Source of the DNA: Candidatus Acutalibacter stercorigallinarum | GTDB lineage: Bacteria; Bacillota; Clostridia; Oscillospirales; Acutalibacteraceae | Assembly: GCA_019112625.1 (NCBI GenBank) | Contig: DXIW01000028.1 | Coordinates: 37,490-101,489, forward strand | Reading direction: 5' to 3' | DNA length: 64,000 bases | Shown here: piece by piece, positions 53,067-64,000 of the stretch | How positions within the stretch are numbered: position 1 is the stretch's first letter | Layout: each line of letters starts with the position of its first letter | Notes under the pieces: model-generated | Told to the model about the DNA's origin: nothing | Seen by the model: only the letters and a program-made list of their open reading frames with translations | Database searches by the model: none | Position numbers and translations under genes: made by a program

Positions 53067-53606
53067 ATGGGCGACGTTTTTATGGAGCGCATGGTAAAAC
53101 GGAAAATGGAGGGCGTGGATTACCTCATCGTGGCGGGCATCGTCGTGGGCGTGCTGGTGGTGGCCATGGTGGGCATGGTGGTGGGCACGCTGATCCTGGG
53201 CTTCCCCATGCTCTCCCTGCTGATCGCGGCGGGGGCGGTGTTCGGCGGCTACAAGCTGATGACCATGCGGTTTTTGGAGTACGAATACAGCCTGACCAAC
53301 GGCTTTATCGCCGTGGATAAAATTATGAACCGGGCCACCCGGAAACGGATGACCTCCTTCGAGTGCGACACCTGCGAGGACATCGGCATGTACAGTGAAA
53401 ACGAGGCCCGCTTAAAGACCCGCTCCTTCGACAACCGGGTGTTCGCCACCGAATACGGCGACCACCGGGGCAGCTGGTATATGATCGTGCGCAGCGGCAA
53501 AACGGGGAAGACCTTGGTGGTCTTCGATCCGGATGAGGAGATGCAGGAGGCCATCAAGAAGTTTATCCCCCGCACCCTGAAGTTCGAGAAGTTCGGCAGG
53601 AATTGA
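53067..53606 (+). CDS. Small membrane protein of unknown function
   Basis: A 179-residue protein. Two adjacent hydrophobic segments (about residues 19-41 and 45-64) form a hairpin in the membrane. They are followed by a soluble domain of about 110 residues with LEYEYSLTNGFIAVDKIMNRATRKR and a final EMQEAIKKFIP helix. The YEYSLTNG-x-DKI pattern recalls small clostridial membrane proteins with a PH-like domain, but I cannot name the family with certainty. Monocistronic, with its own promoter and a two-way terminator. Confidence 0.8.
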   Translation: MGDVFMERMVKRKMEGVDYLIVAGIVVGVLVVAMVGMVVGTLILGFPMLSLLIAAGAVFGGYKLMTMRFLEYEYSLTNGFIAVDKIMNRATRKRMTSFECDTCEDIGMYSENEARLKTRSFDNRVFATEYGDHRGSWYMIVRSGKTGKTLVVFDPDEEMQEAIKKFIPRTLKFEKFGRN

Positions 53607-53607
53607 G

Positions 53608-53649
53608 AAAAACGAGCAGACGCCGGAAGCGGCGCCTGCTCGTTTTTTT
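53608..53649. terminator. Bidirectional terminator
   Basis: AAAACGAGCAG.CGCCG pairs with CGGCG.CTGCTCGTTTT; T-runs on both strands separate the membrane protein gene from the convergent HAD gene. Confidence 0.92.
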
Positions 53650-53659
53650 GCTGGCTGGT

Positions 53660-54370
53660 TCAGCCCAACAGCTCGGGGAGCTCCTCAAGATCGGAGAGGG
53701 CGGTCATGCCCGGATCGGGCTTGCTGGAGCTGGGTTTTGCCTGGATGAGCACCGGTTGGATGCCAAGAGCGGCGGCGCCCCGCAGATTGCCCGTGGAATC
53801 ATCTACAAAGATGGTCTCCTCCGGGGGCAGGCCCATTTTCTCCAGGGCATCCCGGTACATGCGGGGGTCTGGCTTATATGTCCCCAGGGTGTAGCTGTAT
53901 GTGGCACACTGGAAAAAGGAGGACAGCCCGAGATGCTCTAGCTGGGACAGGATGGAGGGCCAGGTGTCGGAGATGATACCTAGGCGGTACCGGCCTGCCA
54001 GGGCCTGGAGGGTGGGCAGGGAGGCGGGGTATAGCCGGACGTTCTCCAGGTTGTATACATGGTCCTCCGCCACTTTTCTGAGCTGGGCCTGGGAGAGGCC
54101 CAGCTCTGGCAGGGCCTCGGCCACCATGGTGTAATAGGTGAGAAATTGTTGATATTCCTGGTCTATGGTATCCAGCTGGTGATTTTGATCCAAATGGTCC
54201 ATGGCCTGTTTCATGGCGGCCGTCACCCGCTCCTGGGGCAGGCTGTCCAGGATCTCCTGGCGGAAATAGGCCCGGGCAAAGTTCGAAAACATCCAGTTGC
54301 CGCTTACCGGGTAGAGCAGGGTCCAGCCCAGGTCAAAGAAAATACCGTGGACAGGTTTGCGCAGGGGCAT
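53660..54370 (-). CDS. HAD-family hydrolase
   Basis: A 236-residue phosphatase-like haloacid-dehalogenase protein. Motif I reads GIFFDLGWTLLYP (nucleophile Asp about residue 13; the usual second Asp is Gly). Motif II is IISDTWP. The Lys/motif IV region is TYKPDPRMYRDAL...IFVDDSTGNLRGA. A helical cap lies at about 20-100. ATG 54370 with AAGGAGG seven bases upstream gives the proper N-terminus; the frame continues upstream without a stop, but only through ribU in another frame. Substrate unknown. Confidence 0.88.
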   Translation of the reverse strand: MPLRKPVHGIFFDLGWTLLYPVSGNWMFSNFARAYFRQEILDSLPQERVTAAMKQAMDHLDQNHQLDTIDQEYQQFLTYYTMVAEALPELGLSQAQLRKVAEDHVYNLENVRLYPASLPTLQALAGRYRLGIISDTWPSILSQLEHLGLSSFFQCATYSYTLGTYKPDPRMYRDALEKMGLPPEETIFVDDSTGNLRGAAALGIQPVLIQAKPSSSKPDPGMTALSDLEELPELLG

Positions 54371-54420
54371 AGCGGTCCTCCTTCTTTTTTCCTCTACTAT
54401 ACCACAGGGCCCGGGACGCG

Positions 54421-55023
54421 TCAAGCGCCCCGGCCGCTGCCGTGCAGGAGGGGCGACAGGTGCTTGTAGACCAGGAAGGTGATGGCTACATCGCACAGGG
54501 CCTTGAAGAAGGTGAAGGGGGCATTGAAGATCCACAGCGCCTGGGGCAGGGTCTCTACCGAAGGGAGGATGAGCTGGTAGGCGTCTAAAATGGCGTCCAG
54601 GGACATGATCCCCGACTGGATGTAGAAGGGGTAGGTGATGCAGTAGTTGATGGGGAAACTGGCGATTGCCATGACCAGAGCGCCCAGAAGGGAGCCCCAC
54701 AGGGCACCCCAGCGGTCCTTTTTGAACTTGTAGAACAGCCCCGCCGGGACGACGAAGGCCACGCCCAGCAGGAAGTTGCACAGCTCCCCGATGCCGGCGC
54801 TGTAGGAGGTGGGCAGGTTCACCAGGTTTTTCAGCAGGCACACCACCACGCCGCTGACAGGCCCCAGGGCAAAGCTGGCGATAAGGGCGGGCAGCTCGGA
54901 GAAGTCCAGCTTGACGAAACTGGGGATGAGGGGCACGCTGATGCTGAGCATCATCAGCACGGCGGCCACGGCGCCTAAAATGGCGGTGACGGCCAACCAA
55001 CGGACATTGACTTTCTTTTGCAT
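54421..55023 (-). CDS. ribU: ECF transporter substrate-binding (S) component for riboflavin
   Basis: A 200-residue integral membrane protein with about six helices that captures riboflavin for the energy-coupling-factor transporter. The family signature is FVKLDFSELPALIASFALGP (about residues 36-55), followed by KNLVNLP and SYSAGIGELCNFLLG. The FMN riboswitch directly upstream makes the substrate assignment strong. The EcfA/T module is not in this window. The HAD gene follows on the same strand after about 50 bases. Confidence 0.94.
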   Translation of the reverse strand: MQKKVNVRWLAVTAILGAVAAVLMMLSISVPLIPSFVKLDFSELPALIASFALGPVSGVVVCLLKNLVNLPTSYSAGIGELCNFLLGVAFVVPAGLFYKFKKDRWGALWGSLLGALVMAIASFPINYCITYPFYIQSGIMSLDAILDAYQLILPSVETLPQALWIFNAPFTFFKALCDVAITFLVYKHLSPLLHGSGRGA

Positions 55024-55093
55024 AGAACCAGTCCTTTCGGGAAAATTTGGCTCGCAAAAGATCAAAAAGGGGGTGCGGCTGGGTCCCAGGCAT

Positions 55094-55122
55094 AAAAAAC
55101 CGGGCCCGCAAAAGGGGTCCGG
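55094..55122 (-). terminator. Expression-platform terminator of the FMN riboswitch
   Basis: On the minus strand CCGG.CCC pairs with GGG.CCGG, followed by TTTTTT. It lies between the aptamer and ribU, so FMN binding would favour termination. A TTGGGGGTACCCCCAA palindrome just upstream may take part in the switch. Confidence 0.82.
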
Positions 55123-55169
55123 GGAATGGCTGAGAACAGCCCTTGGGGGTACCCCCAAAGGCAGCCGCA

Positions 55170-55323
55170 GAAATCTTCTATCATCCGGACTGGCCGCACC
55201 CCATAGGAATAGGAGAGCGGTTTCACCGTCGGTACCGGGATCACACCGGTTCGGCGGAAAGCACAGGCTTTCCGTTCGCAGACTTTCACTGCCGGTCAGG
55301 AATTGCACCTTGCCCCGAAGATC
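55170..55323 (-). promoter_or_regulatory. FMN riboswitch (RFN element)
   Basis: On the minus strand all conserved blocks of the RFN aptamer are seen in order: GATCTTCGGGGCAAGGTG, AATTCCTGACCGGCAGT, AGTCTGCGA, GGTGTGATCCCGGTACCGAC, AGTCCGGATGATAGAAGAT. The 5' and 3' GATCTTC/GAAGATTTC ends pair as P1. It controls ribU. Confidence 0.96.
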
Positions 55324-55336
55324 ATTTGCTGGTATC

Positions 55337-55365
55337 ATTTTAGTACCGGCGGCGGGAGCTGTCAA
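55337..55365 (-). promoter_or_regulatory. Promoter of ribU
   Basis: On the minus strand, TTGACA (55365-55360), 17 bases, TAAAAT (55342-55337), just upstream of the aptamer. Confidence 0.88.
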
Positions 55366-55388
55366 GACCAAAAAAGTGAGGGAGCCTT

Positions 55389-56912
55389 ATGAAACTGTTT
55401 TGCAGGGATGAGATGCAGCGCCTAGAGCAGGCCGCCGCCCAGACGGGGACCTCCCTGGGGACCATGATGGACCGGGCGGGGGCCGCCGTGGCGGACGAGG
55501 TGGAGAAGCGCTGCCGGCCCATCCAGGGCCGGCGGGTGGTGGTGCTCTGCGGCAAGGGCAACAACGGGGGCGACGGCTTTGTCTGCGCCGGGGAGCTGTT
55601 CCGGCGGGGGGCCGTGTGCACCGTGGTGCTGGTCCAGGGAGAGCCCCAGACCGGCCTGGCCAAAGAGGCCTTTGCCCGGCTGCCCAAAGAAGTCCCCTGC
55701 CTAAAGCTGCCTGGGGACCGGCAGGCGGCGGAGCGGGCCGTCCGCCAGGCGGAGGCGCTGGTGGACTGCGTGTTCGGGTTCAGCTTCCGGGGGGAGCTGC
55801 CTCGGGAGGCCGGGGAGCTGCTGGCCCTGTGCAACCAGCAGGACTGCCTGCGGGTGGCCGCGGACCTGCCCAGCGGGGCGGAGTGCGACACCGGCCGGGC
55901 GGGCGGGGAGACCTTCCGGGCCCAGGCCACGGTGACCTTTACCGGGAAGAAGCCGGCCAACTGCTCCTACCCCGCCAAGGAGTACTGCGGGGAGACGGTG
56001 GTGCGCCAGGTGGGGGTGCCTGCCGCCCTGGCGGAGGAGGCCCAGACCAGGATGTTCGAGCTGGACGAGAGCTTCCCCGGGCGGTGGCTACCCCGGCCGG
56101 ATGTGCAGTGCAACAAGGGCAGCCAGGGGAAGCTATTGCTGGTGTGCGGCAGCTACGGCATGGCGGGGGCCTGCATCATGGCGGCCCGGGCGGCTTTGCG
56201 CTGCGGGGTGGGCCTGGTGCAAGTCGCCGTGGAGAAGGAGCTATACCCCATCTTGGCCCAGGCGGTGCCCGAGGCGGTGTTCCTCATCTTGGACTTGGAG
56301 GCCGGCCGCGGCGCCTGGGAGCCCAAGCTGCTGGCGGCCCTGAACGGCTGCAGCGCCTGCCTCATCGGCTGCGGGCTGGGAGGCCTTTCGGAGACCTTGT
56401 GCCCGGTGGTGCTGGCCCACTGCGAGAAGCCCCTGGTGGTGGACGCCGACGGCCTGAACTTCTGCGCCAAGCACCCGGAGGTGTTTGAGGGCGCCCAGGG
56501 GCCCTGGATCCTTACCCCCCACCCGGGGGAGATGGCCCGGCTGTGCGGGGACAGCATAGCAGAGATCCAGTCGGACCGGCTGGGGGCCGCAAAAACCAAG
56601 GCCCGGGAGACCGGGGCCGTGGTGGCCCTGAAAGGGGCGGCTACCATCATCGCCGGGCCGGACGGCCGCTGCGCCATAAACCCCACGGGGAACCCGGGCA
56701 TGGCCAAGGGCGGCAGCGGCGACGTGCTGGCGGGGATGGTGGGCTCCCTGCTGGCCCAGGGGGTGCCCCCCTTCCAGGCCGCGGCCCTGGGGGCGTACCT
56801 CCACGGGTACGCCGGGGACCGGTGCGCGGCGGCCCTGTCCCAGCGGGCTATGCTGCCCACGGACCTGATCGAAATGCTGCCCCAAGTGTTCCGGTACTTT
56901 ACAGGACGGTAA
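55389..56912 (+). CDS. nnrD: Bifunctional NAD(P)HX epimerase/dehydratase
   Basis: A 507-residue repair enzyme for hydrated NAD(P)H. The N-terminal YjeF_N epimerase domain (about 1-210) has VVVLCGKGNNGGDGFVCAG and DLPSGAECDTG. The C-terminal ADP-dependent dehydratase of the ribokinase-like fold (about 225-500) has LLVCGSYGMAGA, DADGLNF, TPHPGEMARL and the NPTGNPGMAKGGSGDVLAGM signature with its catalytic Asp. Both halves look complete. AGGGAG precedes the ATG. Confidence 0.95.
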   Translation: MKLFCRDEMQRLEQAAAQTGTSLGTMMDRAGAAVADEVEKRCRPIQGRRVVVLCGKGNNGGDGFVCAGELFRRGAVCTVVLVQGEPQTGLAKEAFARLPKEVPCLKLPGDRQAAERAVRQAEALVDCVFGFSFRGELPREAGELLALCNQQDCLRVAADLPSGAECDTGRAGGETFRAQATVTFTGKKPANCSYPAKEYCGETVVRQVGVPAALAEEAQTRMFELDESFPGRWLPRPDVQCNKGSQGKLLLVCGSYGMAGACIMAARAALRCGVGLVQVAVEKELYPILAQAVPEAVFLILDLEAGRGAWEPKLLAALNGCSACLIGCGLGGLSETLCPVVLAHCEKPLVVDADGLNFCAKHPEVFEGAQGPWILTPHPGEMARLCGDSIAEIQSDRLGAAKTKARETGAVVALKGAATIIAGPDGRCAINPTGNPGMAKGGSGDVLAGMVGSLLAQGVPPFQAAALGAYLHGYAGDRCAAALSQRAMLPTDLIEMLPQVFRYFTGR

Positions 56913-56984
56913 AAATCTGATAGGATAGGACAATATCCTGCAAATTTTGCCCGGTGGGAAATAAGGGAGAGATGGGGAGGAGCT

Positions 56985-58526
56985 ATGCTGACTTATCTGT
57001 GGTGCTTTTTCGCCTTCAGCTTTTTGGGCTGGTGCGCGGAAGTGGTGTTCGCTGCCCTGCGGGAGCGCCGGTTTGTGAACCGGGGCTTCCTGAACGGGCC
57101 TTTCTGCCCGATTTACGGCTTCGGCGTGGTGCTGATGGACTTCCTCCTGCGGCCCTTTGGGGGCAACCTGGCCGTGCTGCTGGTAGGCAGCATGCTGGTG
57201 GGCTCCGGCCTGGAGTGGGTCGTGGGCTTTTTGTTGGAGAAGGTCTTTCACCAAAAGTGGTGGGATTACTCCGACCAGCCCCACAACTTAAACGGCTATG
57301 TGTGCTTGAAGTTTTCCCTGGTGTGGGCCGTGGCCGGGGCGGTAATCGTCCGGTTCATCATGCCCTTTTTCCACCGGCTGGCCGCCCACATCCCCCACAC
57401 GGTGAGCGTAGCGGCCCTGGCGGTGCTGGGGGCCTTGCTGCTGGCGGACTTCGTGGTGACGGTGGTGGCCATCGTGGGCCTGAACCGGAAGCTGAAAAAC
57501 CTGGAGTACGTCACCGGCAAGCTGCGGGCCGGGTCCGACCAGCTGGGCAGCGACCTGGCCGCCGGGGCCATGGCCCTCCACGACAGGCGGGAGGCCGCGG
57601 AGAAGGACTGGCAGCGGGAGGCTGCCCGGCTGAAGGAGAAGTACGAGAAGAGCCTGGAGGCCAACCCCTTCCTCCAGCGGCTGTTAAAGGCCATCCCGGA
57701 CCTGACCTCCTTAAAGCACAACGAGCAGTTGGAGGAGCTGCGGCAGAATTTGAATCTGCTGCGGCGCCGGTCTTCCCAGGCCATGCGCAAGCGCAACGAG
57801 GCCGCCATCGCCGCCTACGAGTGCAAGCTGCCCCAGGGGGCGGAGCGGCCCTTCGCCTTTGGGCTGTGCTACAGCAAGCTGTTCTGGATTTTCATGATCG
57901 GCAACGTGGTGGGCTGCCTGCTGGAGACCGTCTACGCCCTGGCCGCGCCGCCCCACAAATTTGAGCTGCGGGTGGGGCTGGTCATCGGGCCCTTCATCCC
58001 GGTGTACGGCTTTGGGGCGGTGGCCATCACCCTGTTCCTCTACCACATGTACAACCAGAAGGACAGCATGATCTTCCTCGCCAGCATGGTCATCGGTGGG
58101 GGATTTGAGTACCTGTGCAGCTTTTTGCAGCAGCTCATGTTCGGCACCGTGTCCTGGGAGTACAGCGACTCCGCCTTTAATTTGGGGGGCCGCACCAACC
58201 TGATGTACTCCTTCTTCTGGGGGATCTTGGGGCTCATCTGGGTAAAGGACCTGTACCCCCTGTTCTCCCGGAACATCCAGAAGATCCCCAAAAAGGTGGG
58301 CCGCCCCCTGACCGTGGCGGTGACTTTGTTCATGGCGGCGGACATCGCCCTCTCCGCCGGGGCCGTGTACCGGGAGAGCCAGCGCATCAACAACATCCCC
58401 GCCACCAACGCGGTGCAGGAGTTCTTCGACGAGTGGTTTCCCGACGAGTTCCTGGACATCATCTACCCCCACATGCAGTACGTGGGCAAGCCGGAGCTGC
58501 CCACGCCGCCGGTGCGGCAGAAGTAG
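56985..58526 (+). CDS. CmpB-type putative ABC transporter permease, internally duplicated
   Basis: A 513-residue membrane protein with two copies of the ABC_trans_CmpB-like domain. The first is at residues 1-170 (FFAFSFLGWCAEVVFAA, FVNRGFLNGPFCPIYGFG, WWDYSD..NLNGYVCL). The second is at about 290-460 (LFWIFMIGNVVGCLLETVYAL, LRVGLVIGPFIPVYGFGA, WEYSDSAFNLGGRTNLMYS). A charged helical stretch (about 185-280) joins them. The annotation as a permease is by family name only; function is unproven. GGGGAGGAG precedes the ATG. Confidence 0.88.
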   Translation: MLTYLWCFFAFSFLGWCAEVVFAALRERRFVNRGFLNGPFCPIYGFGVVLMDFLLRPFGGNLAVLLVGSMLVGSGLEWVVGFLLEKVFHQKWWDYSDQPHNLNGYVCLKFSLVWAVAGAVIVRFIMPFFHRLAAHIPHTVSVAALAVLGALLLADFVVTVVAIVGLNRKLKNLEYVTGKLRAGSDQLGSDLAAGAMALHDRREAAEKDWQREAARLKEKYEKSLEANPFLQRLLKAIPDLTSLKHNEQLEELRQNLNLLRRRSSQAMRKRNEAAIAAYECKLPQGAERPFAFGLCYSKLFWIFMIGNVVGCLLETVYALAAPPHKFELRVGLVIGPFIPVYGFGAVAITLFLYHMYNQKDSMIFLASMVIGGGFEYLCSFLQQLMFGTVSWEYSDSAFNLGGRTNLMYSFFWGILGLIWVKDLYPLFSRNIQKIPKKVGRPLTVAVTLFMAADIALSAGAVYRESQRINNIPATNAVQEFFDEWFPDEFLDIIYPHMQYVGKPELPTPPVRQK

Positions 58527-58578
58527 GGGAGCGCCCCGCGATGGAAAAGCCCTTTGCGTCTCGCCTGCCGGCTCGGTC

Positions 58579-58634
58579 GGTCGCTGGGCAACGTCCCACC
58601 GGGACGTAGCGACCTTTCTTTCAAGAAAGAAGGA
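58579..58634. other. Nested hairpin and CTTTCTTTCAAGAAAG element
   Basis: GGTCGCT (58579-58585) pairs with AGCGACC (58608-58614), enclosing CGTCCC/GGGACG. It is followed by CTTTCTTTCAAGAAAGAAGG, whose close relative borders repeat R2 at about 51170-51192. It may be a further member of the dispersed repeats. Confidence 0.5.
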
Positions 58635-58635
58635 G

Positions 58636-58670
58636 GCCCGCCCCAAAAGGGGCGGGCTCTCGCTTTTTTA
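58636..58670. terminator. Terminator between convergent CmpB and glnN2 genes
   Basis: GCCCGCCCC pairs with GGGGCGGGC around AAAA, with CTCTCGCTTTTTT on the plus strand. Confidence 0.85.
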
Positions 58671-58681
58671 CGGTTCTTGCT

Positions 58682-60796
<2,115 letters not shown>

Positions 60797-60880
60797 AGTC
60801 TGCGACCACTCTTTCCTTGTAAAGATTTGGGCCCCGCCGCCGGGAGGCCCGAACACGCCTATCAATATTTTATTGGTGCT

Positions 60881-60910
60881 ATTTTAGACCAAAGGCGGGT
60901 ATTTTGTCAA
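60881..60910 (-). promoter_or_regulatory. Promoter of the second glnN
   Basis: On the minus strand, TTGACA (60910-60905), 18 bases, TAAAAT (60886-60881). The leader to the start codon is about 80 bases, with a GGGCCTC/GGGGCCC hairpin but no T-run. Confidence 0.82.
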
Positions 60911-61013
60911 TCTGCTTTGGGGCGGGGGCCCGCCCGGCCCGGTGTGGGCCGCGGAGAAAATCCCCGTCCGAAAAAGCGGATTTTTGGTAAAAGGACAGAA
61001 TGTAAAATTTGTC

Positions 61014-61042
61014 TTGCGCCGGAAGGGGATTTCGGGTATTAT
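61014..61042 (+). promoter_or_regulatory. Promoter of carAB
   Basis: TTGCGC (61014-61019), 17 bases, TATTAT (61037-61042). Divergent from the glnN2 promoter. Confidence 0.72.
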
Positions 61043-61101
61043 ATATTGTTAGAGAAAACCACGAATGGGCTCGTTGCGGGCGCAGGAAAGGATGGGCAAG
61101 C

Positions 61102-62172
61102 ATGGGAAAGACGGCATACCTCGTGTTGGAAAATGGAAAGACCTTCCAGGGCCAGCGTTTTGGCGCGGACGGCCAGGTGACAGCGGAAGTGGTGTTTACC
61201 ACCGGCATGACTGGCTATTTGGAGACGTTGACCGATCGCAGCTATTGGGGGCAGATCGTGGCCCACACATTCCCTCTTATCGGCAATTACGGCGTGATCC
61301 CCGCTGATTTTGAAAGCGATGTGATCGGGCCGAAAGCGTATATTGTGAAGCATTGGTGCCAAGCTCCTTCCAACTTCCGTTCCGAAGGCAGTCTTGACAC
61401 CTTTTTTCAAGAAAAAGGCGTCATCGGCCTCTGCGGCATCGACACCCGGACCCTGACCAAGATCATCCGGGAGAAGGGCGTGATGAACGGCGCCATTGTG
61501 GACGACCCCACCACGGTGGACTTCGAGGCCCTGAAGGCCTACAAGGTGGAAGGCGCGGTGCAGGCTGTCTCCACCAAGGAGCAGTACACCATCGCCCCGG
61601 AGGGGGAGGTAAAGAAGCGCGTCGCCCTGCTGGATTTCGGCATGAAGGACAGCATCTGGAAGCACCTGGTAAAGCGGGGGGCCCAGGTGACCATCTGCCC
61701 CTGGAACACCACCGCCCAGGACGTGAAGGCCCTGGGGGTGGACGGGGTGATGCTCTCTAACGGCCCCGGCAACCCGGCGGACAACCTGGAGATCGCCCAG
61801 AACGTGAAGGACATCTGTAAGCTGGGCATTCCGGTGTTCGGCATCTGCCTGGGCCACCAGATGCTGGCCCTGGCCCACGGCGCCAAGACCCAGAAGCTGA
61901 AGTACGGCCACCGGGGCGGCAACCAGCCCGTAAAGAACCTGGAGACCGGCCGGGTGTACATCACCAGCCAGAACCACGGCTACGCCGTGATGGCCGACAC
62001 CCTAGACCCCGCCACCGCCCGGGAGCTGTACCGGAACGTGAACGACGGTACCTGCGAGGGCGTGCGCTACCTGGACTGCCCGGCCTTCTCGGTGCAGTTC
62101 CACCCCGAGGCCAGCGCCGGCCCCCTGGATACCGAAGCCCTGTTCGACGAGTTCTTCGCCATGATGTCTTGA
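61102..62172 (+). CDS. carA: Carbamoyl-phosphate synthase small subunit
   Basis: A 356-residue glutaminase subunit that supplies ammonia to CarB for carbamoyl phosphate (pyrimidines and arginine). The N-terminal CarA domain has TGMTGYLETLTDRSYWGQIV and GLCGIDTRTLTKIIREKG. The class I amidotransferase domain has FGICLGHQMLALAHGAKT (nucleophile Cys about residue 249) and VQFHPEAS (catalytic His-x-Glu). The first third (to about 61430) uses visibly more A/T-ending codons than the rest. carB follows after 26 bases. Confidence 0.96.
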   Translation: MGKTAYLVLENGKTFQGQRFGADGQVTAEVVFTTGMTGYLETLTDRSYWGQIVAHTFPLIGNYGVIPADFESDVIGPKAYIVKHWCQAPSNFRSEGSLDTFFQEKGVIGLCGIDTRTLTKIIREKGVMNGAIVDDPTTVDFEALKAYKVEGAVQAVSTKEQYTIAPEGEVKKRVALLDFGMKDSIWKHLVKRGAQVTICPWNTTAQDVKALGVDGVMLSNGPGNPADNLEIAQNVKDICKLGIPVFGICLGHQMLALAHGAKTQKLKYGHRGGNQPVKNLETGRVYITSQNHGYAVMADTLDPATARELYRNVNDGTCEGVRYLDCPAFSVQFHPEASAGPLDTEALFDEFFAMMS

Positions 62173-62198
62173 GTTTGGGTGAATAGGAGGAAATCGCT

Positions 62199-64000
<1,802 letters not shown>

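Noticed and set aside
53660..54370. Loss of HAD activity because the second motif I Asp reads Gly.
   Set aside because: FDLG-type motif I occurs in many HAD-family members, so it is not reported as evidence of a dead enzyme.
54371..55111. Continuous minus-strand frame joining the HAD hydrolase to sequence over ribU.
   Set aside because: The upstream part is out of frame with ribU and has no domain. The HAD motif starts right after the ATG at 54370, which has a strong ribosome site.
61061..61074. ACGA-ATGGGC-TCGT hairpin in the carA leader, another possible A1/G4 hexaloop.
   Set aside because: The stem is only four pairs, the loop differs from the AAAGGC pair, and no terminator follows, so it is likely chance.

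Overview
The window is a GC-rich (roughly 65%) chromosomal segment with very G/C-biased third codon positions. Its gene content points to a Gram-positive anaerobe of the Clostridia, most likely an Oscillospiraceae-type gut bacterium (relatives of Flavonifractor, Intestinimonas or Lawsonibacter; inference from gene content only). Supporting signs are LL-diaminopimelate aminotransferase, two type III glutamine synthetases, a split glutamate synthase, an IspH-S1 fusion, a T-box and an FMN riboswitch, IreB, and a class B sortase with a giant Cna-B protein. No rRNA and no cas genes are present. The only tRNA seen is tRNA-Ala(CGC).

Layout. 1-5.4 kb: end of galT, comF, tcdA, a folE-folP-folB-folK folate operon and an SGNH hydrolase, all overlapping or tightly spaced on +. 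5.5-10.2 kb: an accessory patch with three paralogous XRE-type regulators, two inverted copies of a regulator plus small-protein pair, and two short CRISPR-like arrays; these surround a tRNA gene, a MATE transporter and a Dabb protein. 10.3-22.7 kb: a GyrI-like protein, a tyrosine recombinase, a 212-bp segment bounded by 19-bp inverted repeats (a probable invertible promoter, shown here in the OFF orientation), a small ORF, a 3,121-residue Cna-B repeat surface protein and its sortase. 22.8-25.2 kb: a GH2 glycosidase. 25.3-38.3 kb: a nitrogen-assimilation island with glnN, a glutamate synthase split into separate genes and interleaved with dapF-pyrG-dapL, a glutamine-synthetase-like pseudoenzyme and an ANTAR protein. 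38.5-46.8 kb: an RpiR regulator, a BaiN-type flavoprotein, cmk, plsC, ispH-S1 and secDF. 46.9-58.5 kb: small conserved genes, ireB, pheST with its T-box, a HAD hydrolase, ribU with its FMN riboswitch, the NAD(P)HX repair enzyme and a CmpB-type membrane protein. 58.7-64 kb: a second glnN, carA and the start of carB.

How parts fit together. The divergent glnN and gltB1 leaders each contain a strong promoter, a small hairpin with the identical hexaloop AAAGGC, and an intrinsic terminator that competes with that hairpin. This is the expected shape of an ANTAR antitermination target, and an ANTAR gene lies at the end of the same island, overlapping a GlnA-like gene that has lost catalytic ligands. 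That suggests a glutamine-sensing pseudoenzyme and antiterminator pair. The recombinase, inverted repeats, adhesin and sortase form a probable phase-variable surface system. The XRE and mini-array modules are the least explained part of the window.

Limits. All identifications come from reading sequence, motifs and context. No database or folding calculation was run; promoters and terminators are inspection calls.
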